64,000 nt of DNA from Falsiroseomonas bella (GTDB lineage Bacteria > Pseudomonadota > Alphaproteobacteria > Acetobacterales > Acetobacteraceae): positions 1,426,001 to 1,490,000 of the forward strand of contig NZ_QGNA01000001.1 of assembly GCF_003173615.1 (NCBI RefSeq). Direction: 5' to 3'. Below, in pieces: positions 8,850 through 16,452 of the stretch. The notes below the pieces were generated by a model, which worked only from the letters and a program-made list of their open reading frames with translations, did not search any database and was not told the origin of the DNA. The position numbers were made by a program, and so were the translations under genes. Position 1 is the stretch's first letter. Each line of letters opens with the position of its first letter.

Positions 8850-10097
8850 ATGACGAGGTTGCAGGTCCTGGCGCGCCGCGCGCTCGCCGCCGTCGCGCTC
8901 GCCGCCTGCCTTGCAACGCAGGCGGGGGCCCAGACCGCGCCCGCCCCTGGCCCTGCCCCTGCGCCTGCCCCTGGGCCTGTCCAGCCCGCGCCATCCCCGG
9001 TGGAGAGGGAGCTGGTGCTGCAGAACGAGACCGACCTCGTCCTGATGCAGTTCTTCCTCTCGCCCCCGGACAGCAGCGCGCGCAGCCCCGACCTGCTCGG
9101 CGCCGAGGTGGTGCGGCCGGCCAGCACGCATCGCATCCGCCTCGGCCGCGTGCCGGCCTGCGTGTTCGACGCGGTCGCCCTCTTCGCCGATGGCAGCAAG
9201 GAGGTGCGGCGCGGCCTGGATGTCTGCGCCACGCCGCGCCTGGTGTTCGGGGATCCCGCCCTGCCGACCCTGGACGTCGCGGTGGCGAACCGCAGCCCGC
9301 TGCGGCTGCGTGAGCTCTATGCCTCGTCGCGCGACCCGGCCGATTGGGGGCGCGACCGGCTCGGCCGCGCCGTCATCCCGCCCGGCGGGCGCTTCACCCT
9401 GCGGATGCGCACGCGCGACTGCGTCTTCGACCTGCGCGCCGTCTACGAGGACAACCAGGAGGAGCTGCGCGAGCGCGTGGACCTCTGCGCCGCGCGGGAG
9501 ATCGCCTTCGACCGCAGCGCCATCGCGCGCCCGCCGACGCGGCGCATCGTGCTGGCCAACCGCCACCTGGCGACGGTGCGGCAGGTCTTCCTCTCGGCCA
9601 GCACCGAGGCCGATTGGGGGCCGGATCGCCTGGGCAGCGCCATGCTGGCGGTGGACGAGGACACGACGGTGGAGACGACCGGCGGCTGCCAGGCGGATCT
9701 GCGCATCGTCTTCGCCGACGGCGCCGCCGAGGAACGCCGCGCCATCGACATATGCGAGACCACGCGCGTGGTGCTGCGGCCCGGATGGGTCGTCGCCGCG
9801 CGGCTGGATGGCGAGGAGCCCCTGGCCCCCGAGCCCGAGCCGTCCGGGCCCGATCCGCTGCGGCTGCGCAATGCCGGGCCGCTTCCGATCGTCGAGATCT
9901 ACACCGGGCCACCCGGCGGGCCGCGTGGCGAGGACCGCCTCGGCGAGGACACCCTGCCGATCGGCGCGACGATCGAGATCGAGGCCACCGATCCGGCGGC
10001 CTGCGCCGTCGATCTCGTCGCCGTCTTCCGCGACGGGCGTGCGGTGACGCAGCCAGGCGTGGACCTCTGCGTCGGCGAGGAGATCGAGATCCAATGA
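8850..10097 (+). CDS. Secreted protein built of four about 80-residue repeats
   Basis: The 415-residue product has a signal peptide (MTRLQVLARR to QAGAQ, residues 1-28) and a Pro/Ala linker. Four tandem repeats of about 75-85 residues follow, starting near residues 55, 134, 223 and 330. Each runs roughly: hydrophobic strand, NxS/N, an L-Y/F strand, DWGxDRLG (clear in repeats 2 and 3, shortened to DLLG or EDRLG in 1 and 4), a strand, a Cys, xDxxAVFxDG, then V/IDLC or V/IDIC. Two conserved cysteines per repeat suggest one disulfide per unit outside the cytoplasm. I recognise the DRLG repeat as recurring in alphaproteobacterial hypothetical proteins but know no function. Its stop overlaps the ATG of the EF-hand gene. 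Confidence 0.85.
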   Translation: MTRLQVLARRALAAVALAACLATQAGAQTAPAPGPAPAPAPGPVQPAPSPVERELVLQNETDLVLMQFFLSPPDSSARSPDLLGAEVVRPASTHRIRLGRVPACVFDAVALFADGSKEVRRGLDVCATPRLVFGDPALPTLDVAVANRSPLRLRELYASSRDPADWGRDRLGRAVIPPGGRFTLRMRTRDCVFDLRAVYEDNQEELRERVDLCAAREIAFDRSAIARPPTRRIVLANRHLATVRQVFLSASTEADWGPDRLGSAMLAVDEDTTVETTGGCQADLRIVFADGAAEERRAIDICETTRVVLRPGWVVAARLDGEEPLAPEPEPSGPDPLRLRNAGPLPIVEIYTGPPGGPRGEDRLGEDTLPIGATIEIEATDPAACAVDLVAVFRDGRAVTQPGVDLCVGEEIEIQ

Positions 10098-10933
10098 GCA
10101 TGCTGCCTCGCCCGCTGGCCTTCCTGCTCGCGGCCCTGCTGCTCGGCGGCCCCGCCGTGGCGCAGGAGGTGCCGCAGGCGCTGCGCGGCGCCTGGTTCGC
10201 CGGCGACTGCGCCGACCCGGATGCGATGCTGGTGCTGACCGGCCGCAGCGCCGCGCGCCTGGAGGTGGAGACGGCGGGGCGGCTGTTCCGCTTCGACGCG
10301 ACGCGGCCGGCGGCGGGCTTCACCCTCGGCGTGGGTGTCGGCGCCGAGGCGCCACGGCTGATGTTCCGCGCGGCCCGCGACGGGCTGGAGACCGTCGAGC
10401 CGGAGGCGAAGACCCGCGACGACAGGCTGCCTGGCGACGCGCCGGTGGTGACCTGGCGCCGCTGCCCCACGCCGCCCGCCGCGATCGCGCTGCTGCATGG
10501 CGAGGGCATCGCCTTCATGGCCGCGCTGGAACAGCTCGAAGCCGCCTGTGGCACCGCGCCGGGCGCCTGTGCGGAGGCGATTCTGCGCCAGGGCGATGTC
10601 AGCGGCGATGCCCGGCTGGCGCCAGCCGAGATCGCGCGGTTGCTGCGCGGCGCCGCCTGGCTGCTGGCGGTGCAGGACGGCGCGACCCTCGACTCCGTGG
10701 TGAGCGCCATCGGCGCCGGGGCGCTCGGCGGCATCGTCAGTGCGCGGCTGCTGGTGGAGAGCCTGGATTATGACGGCGACGGCCGGCTCTCGGCCGCCGA
10801 GCTGCTGCAGGATCGCGGCACGGCCTTCGCGCGTGCGCCCGGCACGCCGATGGGCCGCCCGCTCGAGCTCGAGGGGCTGGCCGAAGGCGTGGGCCTGCTG
10901 CGCGGCCTGCTGGAGGGTCTGCTGGACCGGTAG
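10094..10933 (+). CDS. Periplasmic EF-hand calcium-binding protein
   Basis: The ATG at 10094 overlaps the stop of the repeat protein (ATGA), showing translational coupling. The 279-residue product has a signal peptide ending AVAQ (about residue 23) and a lipocalin-like-sized beta region starting LRGAWFAGDCADPDAMLVL. Two EF-hand loops lie near residues 170 (DVSGDARLAPAE) and 223 (DYDGDGRLSAAE), both keeping the D-x-[DS]-x-D-x-x-L-x-x-x-E pattern. A paired EF-hand implies calcium-dependent folding in the periplasm. The two-gene unit suggests it works with the repeat protein, possibly in envelope structure; this is inference. Confidence 0.8.
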   Translation: MSMLPRPLAFLLAALLLGGPAVAQEVPQALRGAWFAGDCADPDAMLVLTGRSAARLEVETAGRLFRFDATRPAAGFTLGVGVGAEAPRLMFRAARDGLETVEPEAKTRDDRLPGDAPVVTWRRCPTPPAAIALLHGEGIAFMAALEQLEAACGTAPGACAEAILRQGDVSGDARLAPAEIARLLRGAAWLLAVQDGATLDSVVSAIGAGALGGIVSARLLVESLDYDGDGRLSAAELLQDRGTAFARAPGTPMGRPLELEGLAEGVGLLRGLLEGLLDR

Positions 10934-10943
10934 GGGCAGGCCG

Positions 10944-12011
10944 TCAGAGCCGCGCTTCGCGCCAGAGGCCGAGCTTCTGCTGCGCCGCAGCGTCCGAATA
11001 GCCGAACAGCACCAGCTCGCTCTCTGCCTCGAGCCGCAGCGTCGCCCAGGCGGGCACGACCAGAAGGTCGCGCGGCACGAGGGCGAAATCCTGCTCGCCG
11101 ACCGTCGCGCGGCCCTCGCCTTCCACCACGACGAAGACGGTGGCGTCGGTGGCACGGCGCGGGCGCGTGACAAAACCCTTCGGCAGCAGCCGAACATGCG
11201 CCGCGATGGTCGGCATCACCGGCCCGCCATCCGCCGGGTTCACGAATTCGAGCGCATGGCCGAGATGCGGGTCCGGATCGCCCGCGCGTGCCATCGCCGC
11301 CAGGCTCTCGCGCCACTCGGCATAGGGGTAGTGGAACAGCGGCAGCGACGCGGGCCGCCGGGCCGCCGTGGAGCCGGCGAAGGGCCGCAGATTGCGCCCG
11401 TAGCGCGCCGCCGTGTCGCCTGGCGGCGCCGTCTCCGTATGCGCCATGGCGCCATCCGGCAGGCGCTCGGCGAAGGAGGCGGCGAAGTGGCGGACGGTCG
11501 GGATGTCGAGCCCGTCCAGCCAGATCATCGGCCGGCCGCTTGTGTTGCCGTGGTCGTGCCACTGCCAGTTCGGCGTCAGCACCAGGTCGAAGGGGCGCAT
11601 CACCGCCTTCTCGCCATCGAGCGCGGTGAAGGCACCGTCGCCCTCCATCACGAAGCGGAGCGCGCACTGCGTGTGCCGGTGGCAGGGCGCCACCTCGCCC
11701 GGCAGGATCAGCTGCAGTCCGGCATAGAGGCTGGTGGTGACGGCCGAGCTGCCGGGCATGCCGGGGTTTTCCAGGATCAGCACGCGCCGCTCCGCCTGCT
11801 CGGCGGTGATCAGGTCGCCGGCGCGCAGCAGATGCGCGCGGGCGGCGTCGTAGCGCCAGAGATGCGCCTGGGCCGGCGAGGTCGGCGTGGGCGTGACCAG
11901 CGCGTGCAGGACCTCCCAGAGCGGGTAGAGATGCTGCGGCGCCATCTCCGCATAGAGGGACTGGAGGAGGCTGCGGGCTTCGTTGGAGCCTGGGACTGGG
12001 CCATCGGTCAT
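10944..12011 (-). CDS. Gentisate 1,2-dioxygenase
   Basis: The 355-residue bicupin enzyme matches gentisate 1,2-dioxygenase along its length: MAPQHLYPLWEVLHALVTP at the start, then LQLILPGEVAPCHRHTQCAL with the iron-ligand histidines of the first cupin, a second HDHGN stretch, and a C-terminal cupin ending near RDLLVVPAWATLRLEAESEL. It opens the aromatic ring of gentisate (2,5-dihydroxybenzoate) to maleylpyruvate using Fe(II) and O2. The usual downstream maleylpyruvate isomerase and fumarylpyruvate hydrolase genes are not adjacent here; the tRNA-Arg gene and island lie on its upstream side. Confidence 0.92.
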   Translation of the reverse strand: MTDGPVPGSNEARSLLQSLYAEMAPQHLYPLWEVLHALVTPTPTSPAQAHLWRYDAARAHLLRAGDLITAEQAERRVLILENPGMPGSSAVTTSLYAGLQLILPGEVAPCHRHTQCALRFVMEGDGAFTALDGEKAVMRPFDLVLTPNWQWHDHGNTSGRPMIWLDGLDIPTVRHFAASFAERLPDGAMAHTETAPPGDTAARYGRNLRPFAGSTAARRPASLPLFHYPYAEWRESLAAMARAGDPDPHLGHALEFVNPADGGPVMPTIAAHVRLLPKGFVTRPRRATDATVFVVVEGEGRATVGEQDFALVPRDLLVVPAWATLRLEAESELVLFGYSDAAAQQKLGLWREARL

Positions 12012-12140
12012 CGGCGTGAATCCTCCGGCGCGGCGGTGCTTCGCGCCCTGCTGTTCGGCGGGAAGCTAGCCGATGCGAGGGGCGGCCGGGAATGCCAAGG
12101 GCTTCCTTCCCGGCCCGGCTTTCGGTAAGGAGATCGGGAC

Positions 12141-12217
12141 GGACCCGTAGCTCAGCTGGATAGAGCGTTGCCCTCCGAAGGCAAAGGTCGCACGTTCGAA
12201 TCGTGTCGGGTCCGCCA
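12141..12217 (+). tRNA. tRNA-Arg (anticodon CCG)
   Basis: A 77-base cloverleaf folds here. The acceptor stem GGACCCG pairs with CGGGTCC, the D arm contains AGCTCAGCTGGATAGAGC, the anticodon stem TTGCC/GGCAA closes loop CTCCGAA with anticodon CCG, the T arm contains GTTCGAATC, and the gene ends in discriminator G and encoded CCA. The 3' 45 bases are repeated at 18982-19026, marking this gene as the attachment site of the adjacent island. The tRNA remains intact after integration. Confidence 0.97.
12173..12217 (+). repeat. att site copy 1 (within tRNA-Arg)
   Basis: These 45 bases start at CTCCGAAGG in the anticodon loop and run to the terminal CCA of tRNA-Arg. They are identical to 18982-19026. 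This copy belongs to the functional tRNA gene and marks the left boundary of the integrated element; flanking bases diverge immediately (AGTTTTC after this copy, GTTTTCC after the other). Confidence 0.92.
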
Positions 12218-12330
12218 AGTTTTCAAAGGGTTAGCCTGAGGCTGGCCCGGGAACGAAAAGGGCCGGGGTCACACCGGGGATGCAGCGGAGCGCTGAGGCG
12301 CCACCGCTGTCGGCCAATTGGCCAAGTCAC

Positions 12331-12696
12331 TTACAACGACGCCCAGAATCGCTCTGCCTCTTCTGGTTCGCCGAAGCAGAGGCAGTCGAGCCAAACGCCA
12401 AAAGCGATGACCCCTAAGGCGGACTTTCGTTCACCCCTCCGTTCATAGACTTCTGACCTCTCGACCAATTTGGCCAGAAAGACGTTCCGTTGCTCCGGAG
12501 GGAGGTCCAGGAATCTGGACGGTGTCCCAAACTCCTGCAGGAAATGCTGGTGCTCATCCAGAACCTGCATACGGCAGATCTGACGGCCGTAGCCGTCGAG
12601 GCGATGGATTTTTCGGACGATACTCTCCCGGTAGAGCCTGCGGTTGCGGTGCATCTCCTCTTGCGGCGGCAGCTTCGGCTTGAACCACCCGAACAT
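12331..12696 (-). CDS. Island hypothetical protein
   Basis: The 121-residue soluble protein starts MFGWFKPKLPPQEEMHR from the ATG at 12696, preceded by a GGGGCG stretch. It is rich in charged residues (Arg, Glu) with helical segments such as VRKIHRLDGYGRQICRMQ and PEQRNVFLAKLVERSEVYERR. Base composition is slightly lower in GC than the core genes, fitting an acquired gene. No domain is recognised. It is the island gene nearest the tRNA and may be a cargo gene transcribed apart from the replication-like operon. Confidence 0.6.
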   Translation of the reverse strand: MFGWFKPKLPPQEEMHRNRRLYRESIVRKIHRLDGYGRQICRMQVLDEHQHFLQEFGTPSRFLDLPPEQRNVFLAKLVERSEVYERRGERKSALGVIAFGVWLDCLCFGEPEEAERFWASL

Positions 12697-12708
12697 GTAG
12701 CGCCCCTG

Positions 12709-13878
12709 TCAGACCGTCTCGGCAATTAAACACAAACGAGCACGGTGCGGGGAGACGCGTTTGCCTTCGGGAAGGTGCACGTCGCGGGTCTTCATCACCA
12801 AACCACGGCAACTACGCGCCAGCAGCCTGGGAGGGGGAGCAGCCTCCCCTTCCCTATGCGGTAGGTGGCGCCCCGCCGCCCGAGCCTTCGACCCTAAGCG
12901 TCCCCCGCCTCCGCGACACGGTAGATGGTGTAGGAGCCGCGGCCGCCGGCGCGGTTCGGCCCGACCGACCGCACCTTCTCCACCGCCTCGACCCGGATGC
13001 CCTTCTTCTTCAGCCCGACGAAAAAGCCGCGCACCGTGTCCTTCGTCCAGCCGGTGGCCTCGCAGACCTGGGCGACGGTCGTGCCCCCCGGCTGCTTCAG
13101 CAGGGCGACGACCGTCAGGAGCTTCGTCCCCTGCCGCGGCGGGCGCGGCCGCGCCGGGCGGCGCGTGGGCTTCCCGGCGAGGGCGGTGCGCAGGGCGTCC
13201 ATCGCGTCGGTGAGGTCGTATCGCTGGTTCGCCTCGTCGTCCCAGGCGTCGAGCACCCGCCGCGCCGCGGTCGGCGAGGTCCCATCCCTCGGGCCAGGAC
13301 TCGGGCACCGCGACGATACCCACGCTGCTGGCGCCGGCCTTCTCCGCGGCGCGCTTCACGGAGGCGGCAGCCTTGCGGCCGGGCGCGTCGTTGTCGGGCC
13401 ACACGTTCACGTGGCGGCCACGCAGCGGGCTCCAATCCGCTTTGCCGGTCGCATTGCAGCCGCCCTGCCAGGTCGTGGCCACGAAGTCGGGGAACAGCGC
13501 CGCTGCGGCATCGGCCGCCTTCTCGCCTTCGACGACGAGGATGGGGGCTTCGAGGCGCGCGGTGAGGCCCGGCAGGTTGTAGATCGGACGCGGCGCAGGC
13601 GGCGCCTTGAACCCCCACCCGTCCGCGCCGCAGGTGAAGGGCAGCACCTGCTTCCTGCCGTCCGCCGGATCGAAGCGCAGCACGGCGTAGAGGAGCGCGC
13701 CCTCGGCGTTCGTGTAGCGCCAAGCCCGCGATGGCGTGCCGTGTCGGCGATGCTGGATCACCTCCGGCAGCGGCAGCGCGGCCGGCAGCATCGGCGTCAC
13801 GGCCGGCGCATCGGCGATCGGCGCCGATTCACGAGGCTCGGATGCAGGCGGCAGCGGCGCGAAAGGGTCGTCGGTCAT
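12709..13878 (-). CDS. Toprim-domain primase-like protein, C-terminus disrupted
   Basis: The 389-codon frame starts at the ATG at 13878. Residues 1 to about 205 look genuine, with a toprim domain: PILVVEGEKAADAAAALFPD (toprim Glu), TTWQGGCNATGKADWSPL and VNVWPDNDAPGRKAA (toprim acidic pair), ending PEGWDLAD. After about base 13275 the translation becomes Arg/Ala/Gly-rich and lies out of frame over the DUF3489 gene, so the homologous part stops at that junction. A frameshift or deletion that fused the two genes is the simplest reading. The ATG overlaps the stop of the upstream gene by one base (TGATG). Confidence 0.6.
   Translation of the reverse strand: MTDDPFAPLPPASEPRESAPIADAPAVTPMLPAALPLPEVIQHRRHGTPSRAWRYTNAEGALLYAVLRFDPADGRKQVLPFTCGADGWGFKAPPAPRPIYNLPGLTARLEAPILVVEGEKAADAAAALFPDFVATTWQGGCNATGKADWSPLRGRHVNVWPDNDAPGRKAAASVKRAAEKAGASSVGIVAVPESWPEGWDLADRGAAGARRLGRRGEPAIRPHRRDGRPAHRPRREAHAPPGAAAPAAAGDEAPDGRRPAEAAGGHDRRPGLRGHRLDEGHGARLFRRAEEEGHPGRGGGEGAVGRAEPRRRPRLLHHLPCRGGGGRLGSKARAAGRHLPHREGEAAPPPRLLARSCRGLVMKTRDVHLPEGKRVSPHRARLCLIAETV
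12894..13256 (-). CDS. DUF3489-domain protein
   Basis: From the GTG at 13256 the product has 120 residues. The last 80 form a winged-helix-like DUF3489 domain: TKLLTVVALLKQPGGTTVAQ, EATGWTKDTVRGFF and GLKKKGIRVEAVEKV. Such domains are common in phage-like and island genes and are probably DNA-binding. The N-terminal VLDAWDDEANQRYDL segment also fits known family members, which begin slightly further upstream; here that upstream part (frame continuing past 13270) is replaced by the end of the toprim frame, so the true start may have been lost. Confidence 0.65.
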   Translation of the reverse strand: MLDAWDDEANQRYDLTDAMDALRTALAGKPTRRPARPRPPRQGTKLLTVVALLKQPGGTTVAQVCEATGWTKDTVRGFFVGLKKKGIRVEAVEKVRSVGPNRAGGRGSYTIYRVAEAGDA

Positions 13879-14246
13879 CAGCGACCGCCACCCATCGGCT
13901 CAAGGCCGAGCATCCGGGCGAGGCGCCGGGCGCCCTCCACCTGCCGCGTGCCCGCAACGGCGGCGGCGAGGCTGATCGGATCGCCGCCCTTCTCGCCGGT
14001 GGCGAAGTCAGCCCAGCGACCAGCGCGCTCGCCGCGCATCCGAACCCGCAGGCTGTCGCCGGGCTCGCCACGCAGGCTGCCGGCGTGCCACTCGGGACCG
14101 ATGATCCGGCCGCCGGGCAGCAAGCGGGCCAGCACCTCCGGCAGCCGGTGCAGCGCCGCGCGGTTGATCACCTCGAAGTCCAGAGGCGGGCGGCGCAGGA
14201 TCGGGTGGCGCTCAGCGCGCGGCAGCGCCAGTAGAGGGGCACGCAT
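13878..14246 (-). CDS. Primase N-terminal-like island protein
   Basis: From the ATG at 14246 the product has 122 residues. The segment SLRVRMRGERAGRWADFATG followed by EKGGDPISLAAAV resembles the substrate-recognition region that precedes toprim domains in phage and plasmid primases (the G-x-W-x-D-F-x-x-G-x-x-G-D pattern). It may form the other half of the primase, with the next gene supplying the toprim domain. Both ends overlap neighbours by TGATG, so the four small genes form a coupled operon. No zinc-finger cysteines are visible. Confidence 0.65.
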   Translation of the reverse strand: MRAPLLALPRAERHPILRRPPLDFEVINRAALHRLPEVLARLLPGGRIIGPEWHAGSLRGEPGDSLRVRMRGERAGRWADFATGEKGGDPISLAAAVAGTRQVEGARRLARMLGLEPMGGGR

Positions 14247-14503
14247 CACGCGAGTTCCTCGAAGCGATCCCGTCGCAGCGGTGCCTTCGCCCCACTCCAC
14301 TCGGCTTCCGAGATGACGTGCCGCAGATCGTGCGCCTTCACCTTCCATTCCGCGCCGAGCATGACCCGCAGCAGCCGCGCGATATCGTGCCGATTGCTAT
14401 CTTCCTGGCAGTGTGCGGGCATCGAGCCGATCAAGGCGTAGGTCGTGGCAAGGGCCTGCGCGATGATGTGGCCGTCGCGCCCGGTCAGATCGGCGGTCGC
14501 CAT
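14246..14503 (-). CDS. Small island hypothetical protein
   Basis: The 85-residue product starts MATADLTGRDGHIIAQALA at 14503. It is predicted soluble and helical, with no recognised domain. The motif HDIARLLRVMLGAEWKVKAHD is the most ordered-looking segment. Coding is supported by exact one-base TGATG overlaps at both ends with genes that have recognisable similarity, so it is part of a polycistronic unit related to replication or excision control. Confidence 0.55.
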   Translation of the reverse strand: MATADLTGRDGHIIAQALATTYALIGSMPAHCQEDSNRHDIARLLRVMLGAEWKVKAHDLRHVISEAEWSGAKAPLRRDRFEELA

Positions 14504-14757
14504 CACGCGGCGCTCCGCTGCGCGTCGGCCTCGGAGGTGCTGCGGCGCGGGGCGGTGGTCAGGCTTTGCGCCCACTCCAGCGCATCACCCCAGCGGTAAA
14601 GGGCCCGGCCGGAGAACAGCGAGTAGGGCGGGCCGCCACCGCGCGTGGCCTTGGTGGCGAGCGTCCGCGGCGAGATGGGATAGCCGGCTTCGGTGAGCGC
14701 TTCGGCGACACGCTGCCGCGTCAGCCGAGCGTCGTTGGTTTCAGGGATCTGTGCCAT
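14503..14757 (-). CDS. Excisionase/AlpA-like helix-turn-helix protein
   Basis: The 84-residue protein contains a MerR-like winged-helix pattern: LTRQRVAEALTEAGYPISPRT, LATKATRGGGPPYSLFSGRA and LYRWGDALEWAQS. It resembles the small DNA-binding proteins used as recombination directionality factors or island regulators. A GGAGG sits five bases before the ATG at 14757, favouring that start over the ATG at 14769. It is the first gene of the TGATG-coupled group, so it may control or accompany the downstream primase-like genes. Confidence 0.65.
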   Translation of the reverse strand: MAQIPETNDARLTRQRVAEALTEAGYPISPRTLATKATRGGGPPYSLFSGRALYRWGDALEWAQSLTTAPRRSTSEADAQRSAA

Positions 14758-14857
14758 CGGGGCCTCCATCGTTTGCGCGCAACGGCGCGCGGTTGATGGC
14801 CCTGGATGGCGGGGAAAAATCGCGCCGCCGAGAAACGCCGAATTCGCGCCGCCGTGT

Positions 14858-15535
14858 TCAGCGCGGCGCTTTGCGCGGCCCCGGTTTCAGCCAGTGCGCT
14901 GGGGCGAGTTCGCGCCGTATCGCGCGGAGGGCCGAGCGCGGAATCGCCCTGCCGAAATGCTTGGACGCTGCGCGTCGGTCTTCTGCTTCACTCGGCGGCA
15001 GCTGCGTCGCGGGCCAGCCCGCGCATCGAAGCCGGTACCAGCTCCGCAGCACCGCGAGAGAATAGACGGGCGCCGGCTCGCCGTCGGTGCGCGTCAAGGG
15101 GGCCGCAGGCGGTACGAGCACAGCCGCCGGAGACGCCAGCCCGGCGAGGGCAACGCGCACGTCGTAGAGTGCGATCTGGCCGTTACCGTCGCTCGCGCTG
15201 CTGTCGCCGAAAACCGGGGCCAGATAGCGCCAGGCCGCGGTCGGAACATCAATGCGTGGTCCGACGGGCCGTTCCCTCGCTGTGGCGATGAGTTCGCCGT
15301 CGCGAAGTTGCCGATGAAGTTCATCATGCAGGAGACGACGGTGATAGTCGGCATCGCGATACGCGGCGACCTTCAGCATCGCGCGGTGCGGATCCAGAGG
15401 GCCGGGCTCGGAGTCCTGGGCTTCCAGTCGAGCGGCTTCGCTCTCCGCGGCGGTGAGAAACAGAAGGATAGCTGGATCGCCATGCGCCCTGGCCGCCTCG
15501 GCGAGCGTCAGACCTGCCGCGTCCTGGTGCTTCAT
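14858..15535 (-). CDS. Island hypothetical protein, 225 residues
   Basis: The product starts MKHQDAAGLTLAEAARAHGD at 15535. It is soluble and has a helical N-terminal region and a central segment ERPVGPRIDVPTAAWRYLAP with a C-terminal Arg-rich tail (HFGRAIPRSALRAIRREL). The central part resembles the short regions of unknown function found in plasmid and island proteins next to primases, but I cannot name the family. It precedes the excisionase-like gene with a 100-base gap on the same strand, so it could head the minus-strand operon. Confidence 0.6.
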   Translation of the reverse strand: MKHQDAAGLTLAEAARAHGDPAILLFLTAAESEAARLEAQDSEPGPLDPHRAMLKVAAYRDADYHRRLLHDELHRQLRDGELIATARERPVGPRIDVPTAAWRYLAPVFGDSSASDGNGQIALYDVRVALAGLASPAAVLVPPAAPLTRTDGEPAPVYSLAVLRSWYRLRCAGWPATQLPPSEAEDRRAASKHFGRAIPRSALRAIRRELAPAHWLKPGPRKAPR

Positions 15536-15683
15536 TCCGTACCCCCACCCCGCAACTCAGGCGGCCCGGATGCCGGCGCGGGCCGGTCCGAGTCGCCGTT
15601 GGGGAAGGATGTAGGAGCTTGTTCCTGCTTTGTGCTATGCCCTGGATTGTAACGGCGCGATTGGGGTCGCGGCGGTTTGCAGG

Positions 15684-15893
15684 TCAGGCAGAATAGCTGT
15701 CGGCTTCGCGGACCGGGGCAGCGCTGGGAGACGCTGCGCCTGGCTCAGATTGCGGCCCAGGCCCCGCCACCTGGGTCGATGCGGGATGGATGACGGCGCC
15801 CGGCACTGTCTCACCGCGCGCCATCGCGGCGGCCTCGTGGGCTGCCTGGAACAAGCGGTCCGCCAATCGGTTTGCCACCCCGGCCTCCTTCAT
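15684..15893 (-). pseudogene. Possible remnant of an XRE-type antitoxin
   Basis: The ATG at 15893 opens a 69-residue frame whose first 38 residues (NRLADRLFQAAHEAAAMARG, then ETVPGAVIHP) read like the N-terminal helix of HigA/XRE-type antitoxins. After that the frame becomes Pro/Ser/Ala-rich. In another frame of the same strand the downstream bases read GRNLSQAQ, suggestive of an XRE helix, hinting at frameshift decay. This is weak, single-sequence evidence; it may equally be non-coding. It lies in the 514-base interval 15536-16049, which otherwise holds no convincing gene apart from the repeats before prlF. Confidence 0.25.
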
Positions 15894-16008
15894 CGGTGAT
15901 TGCGCGATAGACGCCTCAGCAGTTACGGCCTCCCCCGCGCGGCGGGAAGCGACCGGCCGTCGGCCCTTGGATTCTGGTCGACAGGAACCCAATTTGCGGC
16001 TAGGCGTA

Positions 16009-16030
16009 AGCACACTCGTGCTCACACTCG
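16009..16030. promoter_or_regulatory. Candidate PrlF-YhaV operator (repeat array)
   Basis: Just upstream of the GTG of prlF are two exact CACACTCG copies (16011-16018 and 16023-16030) separated by four bases. They overlap an inverted repeat AGCAC-ACTC-GTGCT (16009-16022). PrlF antitoxins are AbrB-type autoregulators that bind such repeats; the spacing of about 20 bases to the start codon suits a repressor site overlapping the promoter. Confidence 0.5.
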
Positions 16031-16049
16031 GCTTTTGGAGATCACCAGG

Positions 16050-16451
16050 GTGGCCACCCCACGCAGCAATGCCCCGGCGCGCAGCCCCCGCACAAGCAGC
16101 CGCAAGGCCGGCGTCAGCTTCACCGGCTCGATGGGCCGGGCGGGGAACAGCCGCGCCTTCCGGATCGAGGCCGCCTTCTTCAAGGCAGCGCCCGAGTTCG
16201 CCGCCGCTGAGAAGAAGGTCCGCGTCGACCTGATCGGGCCGGGCAAGGCGCTGGTGAGCGTGGATGTCGAACCGGAAGCTGGCGAGGATCCGGTGATCGG
16301 CGCCTGGCTGAGCTTCCTGGCGCGCGACATGCGCGACAACCCCCAGCGCATGACCTCGCTCAGCGAGACCGAGGCGACGGCGCTGGAGGCACTGGTGAGG
16401 GGCGTGAAGGTCCGCGACGACGAGACCATCCCGGACGACGTGACCTTCTGA
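16050..16451 (+). CDS. prlF: PrlF-type antitoxin (AbrB fold)
   Basis: From the GTG at 16050, nine bases after GGAG, the product has 133 residues. It ends with SLSETEATALEALVRGVKVR and an acidic tail, and contains GNSRAFRIEAAFF and GPGKALVSVDVEPEAG, consistent with a SpoVT/AbrB-like antitoxin of the PrlF (SohA) group. The gene is followed after one base by the toxin gene yhaV, the standard order for this type II toxin-antitoxin module. It would bind YhaV and repress its own operon. The first about 25 residues are basic and Ser-rich, so a later start remains possible. Confidence 0.8.
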   Translation: MATPRSNAPARSPRTSSRKAGVSFTGSMGRAGNSRAFRIEAAFFKAAPEFAAAEKKVRVDLIGPGKALVSVDVEPEAGEDPVIGAWLSFLARDMRDNPQRMTSLSETEATALEALVRGVKVRDDETIPDDVTF

Positions 16452-16452
16452 G

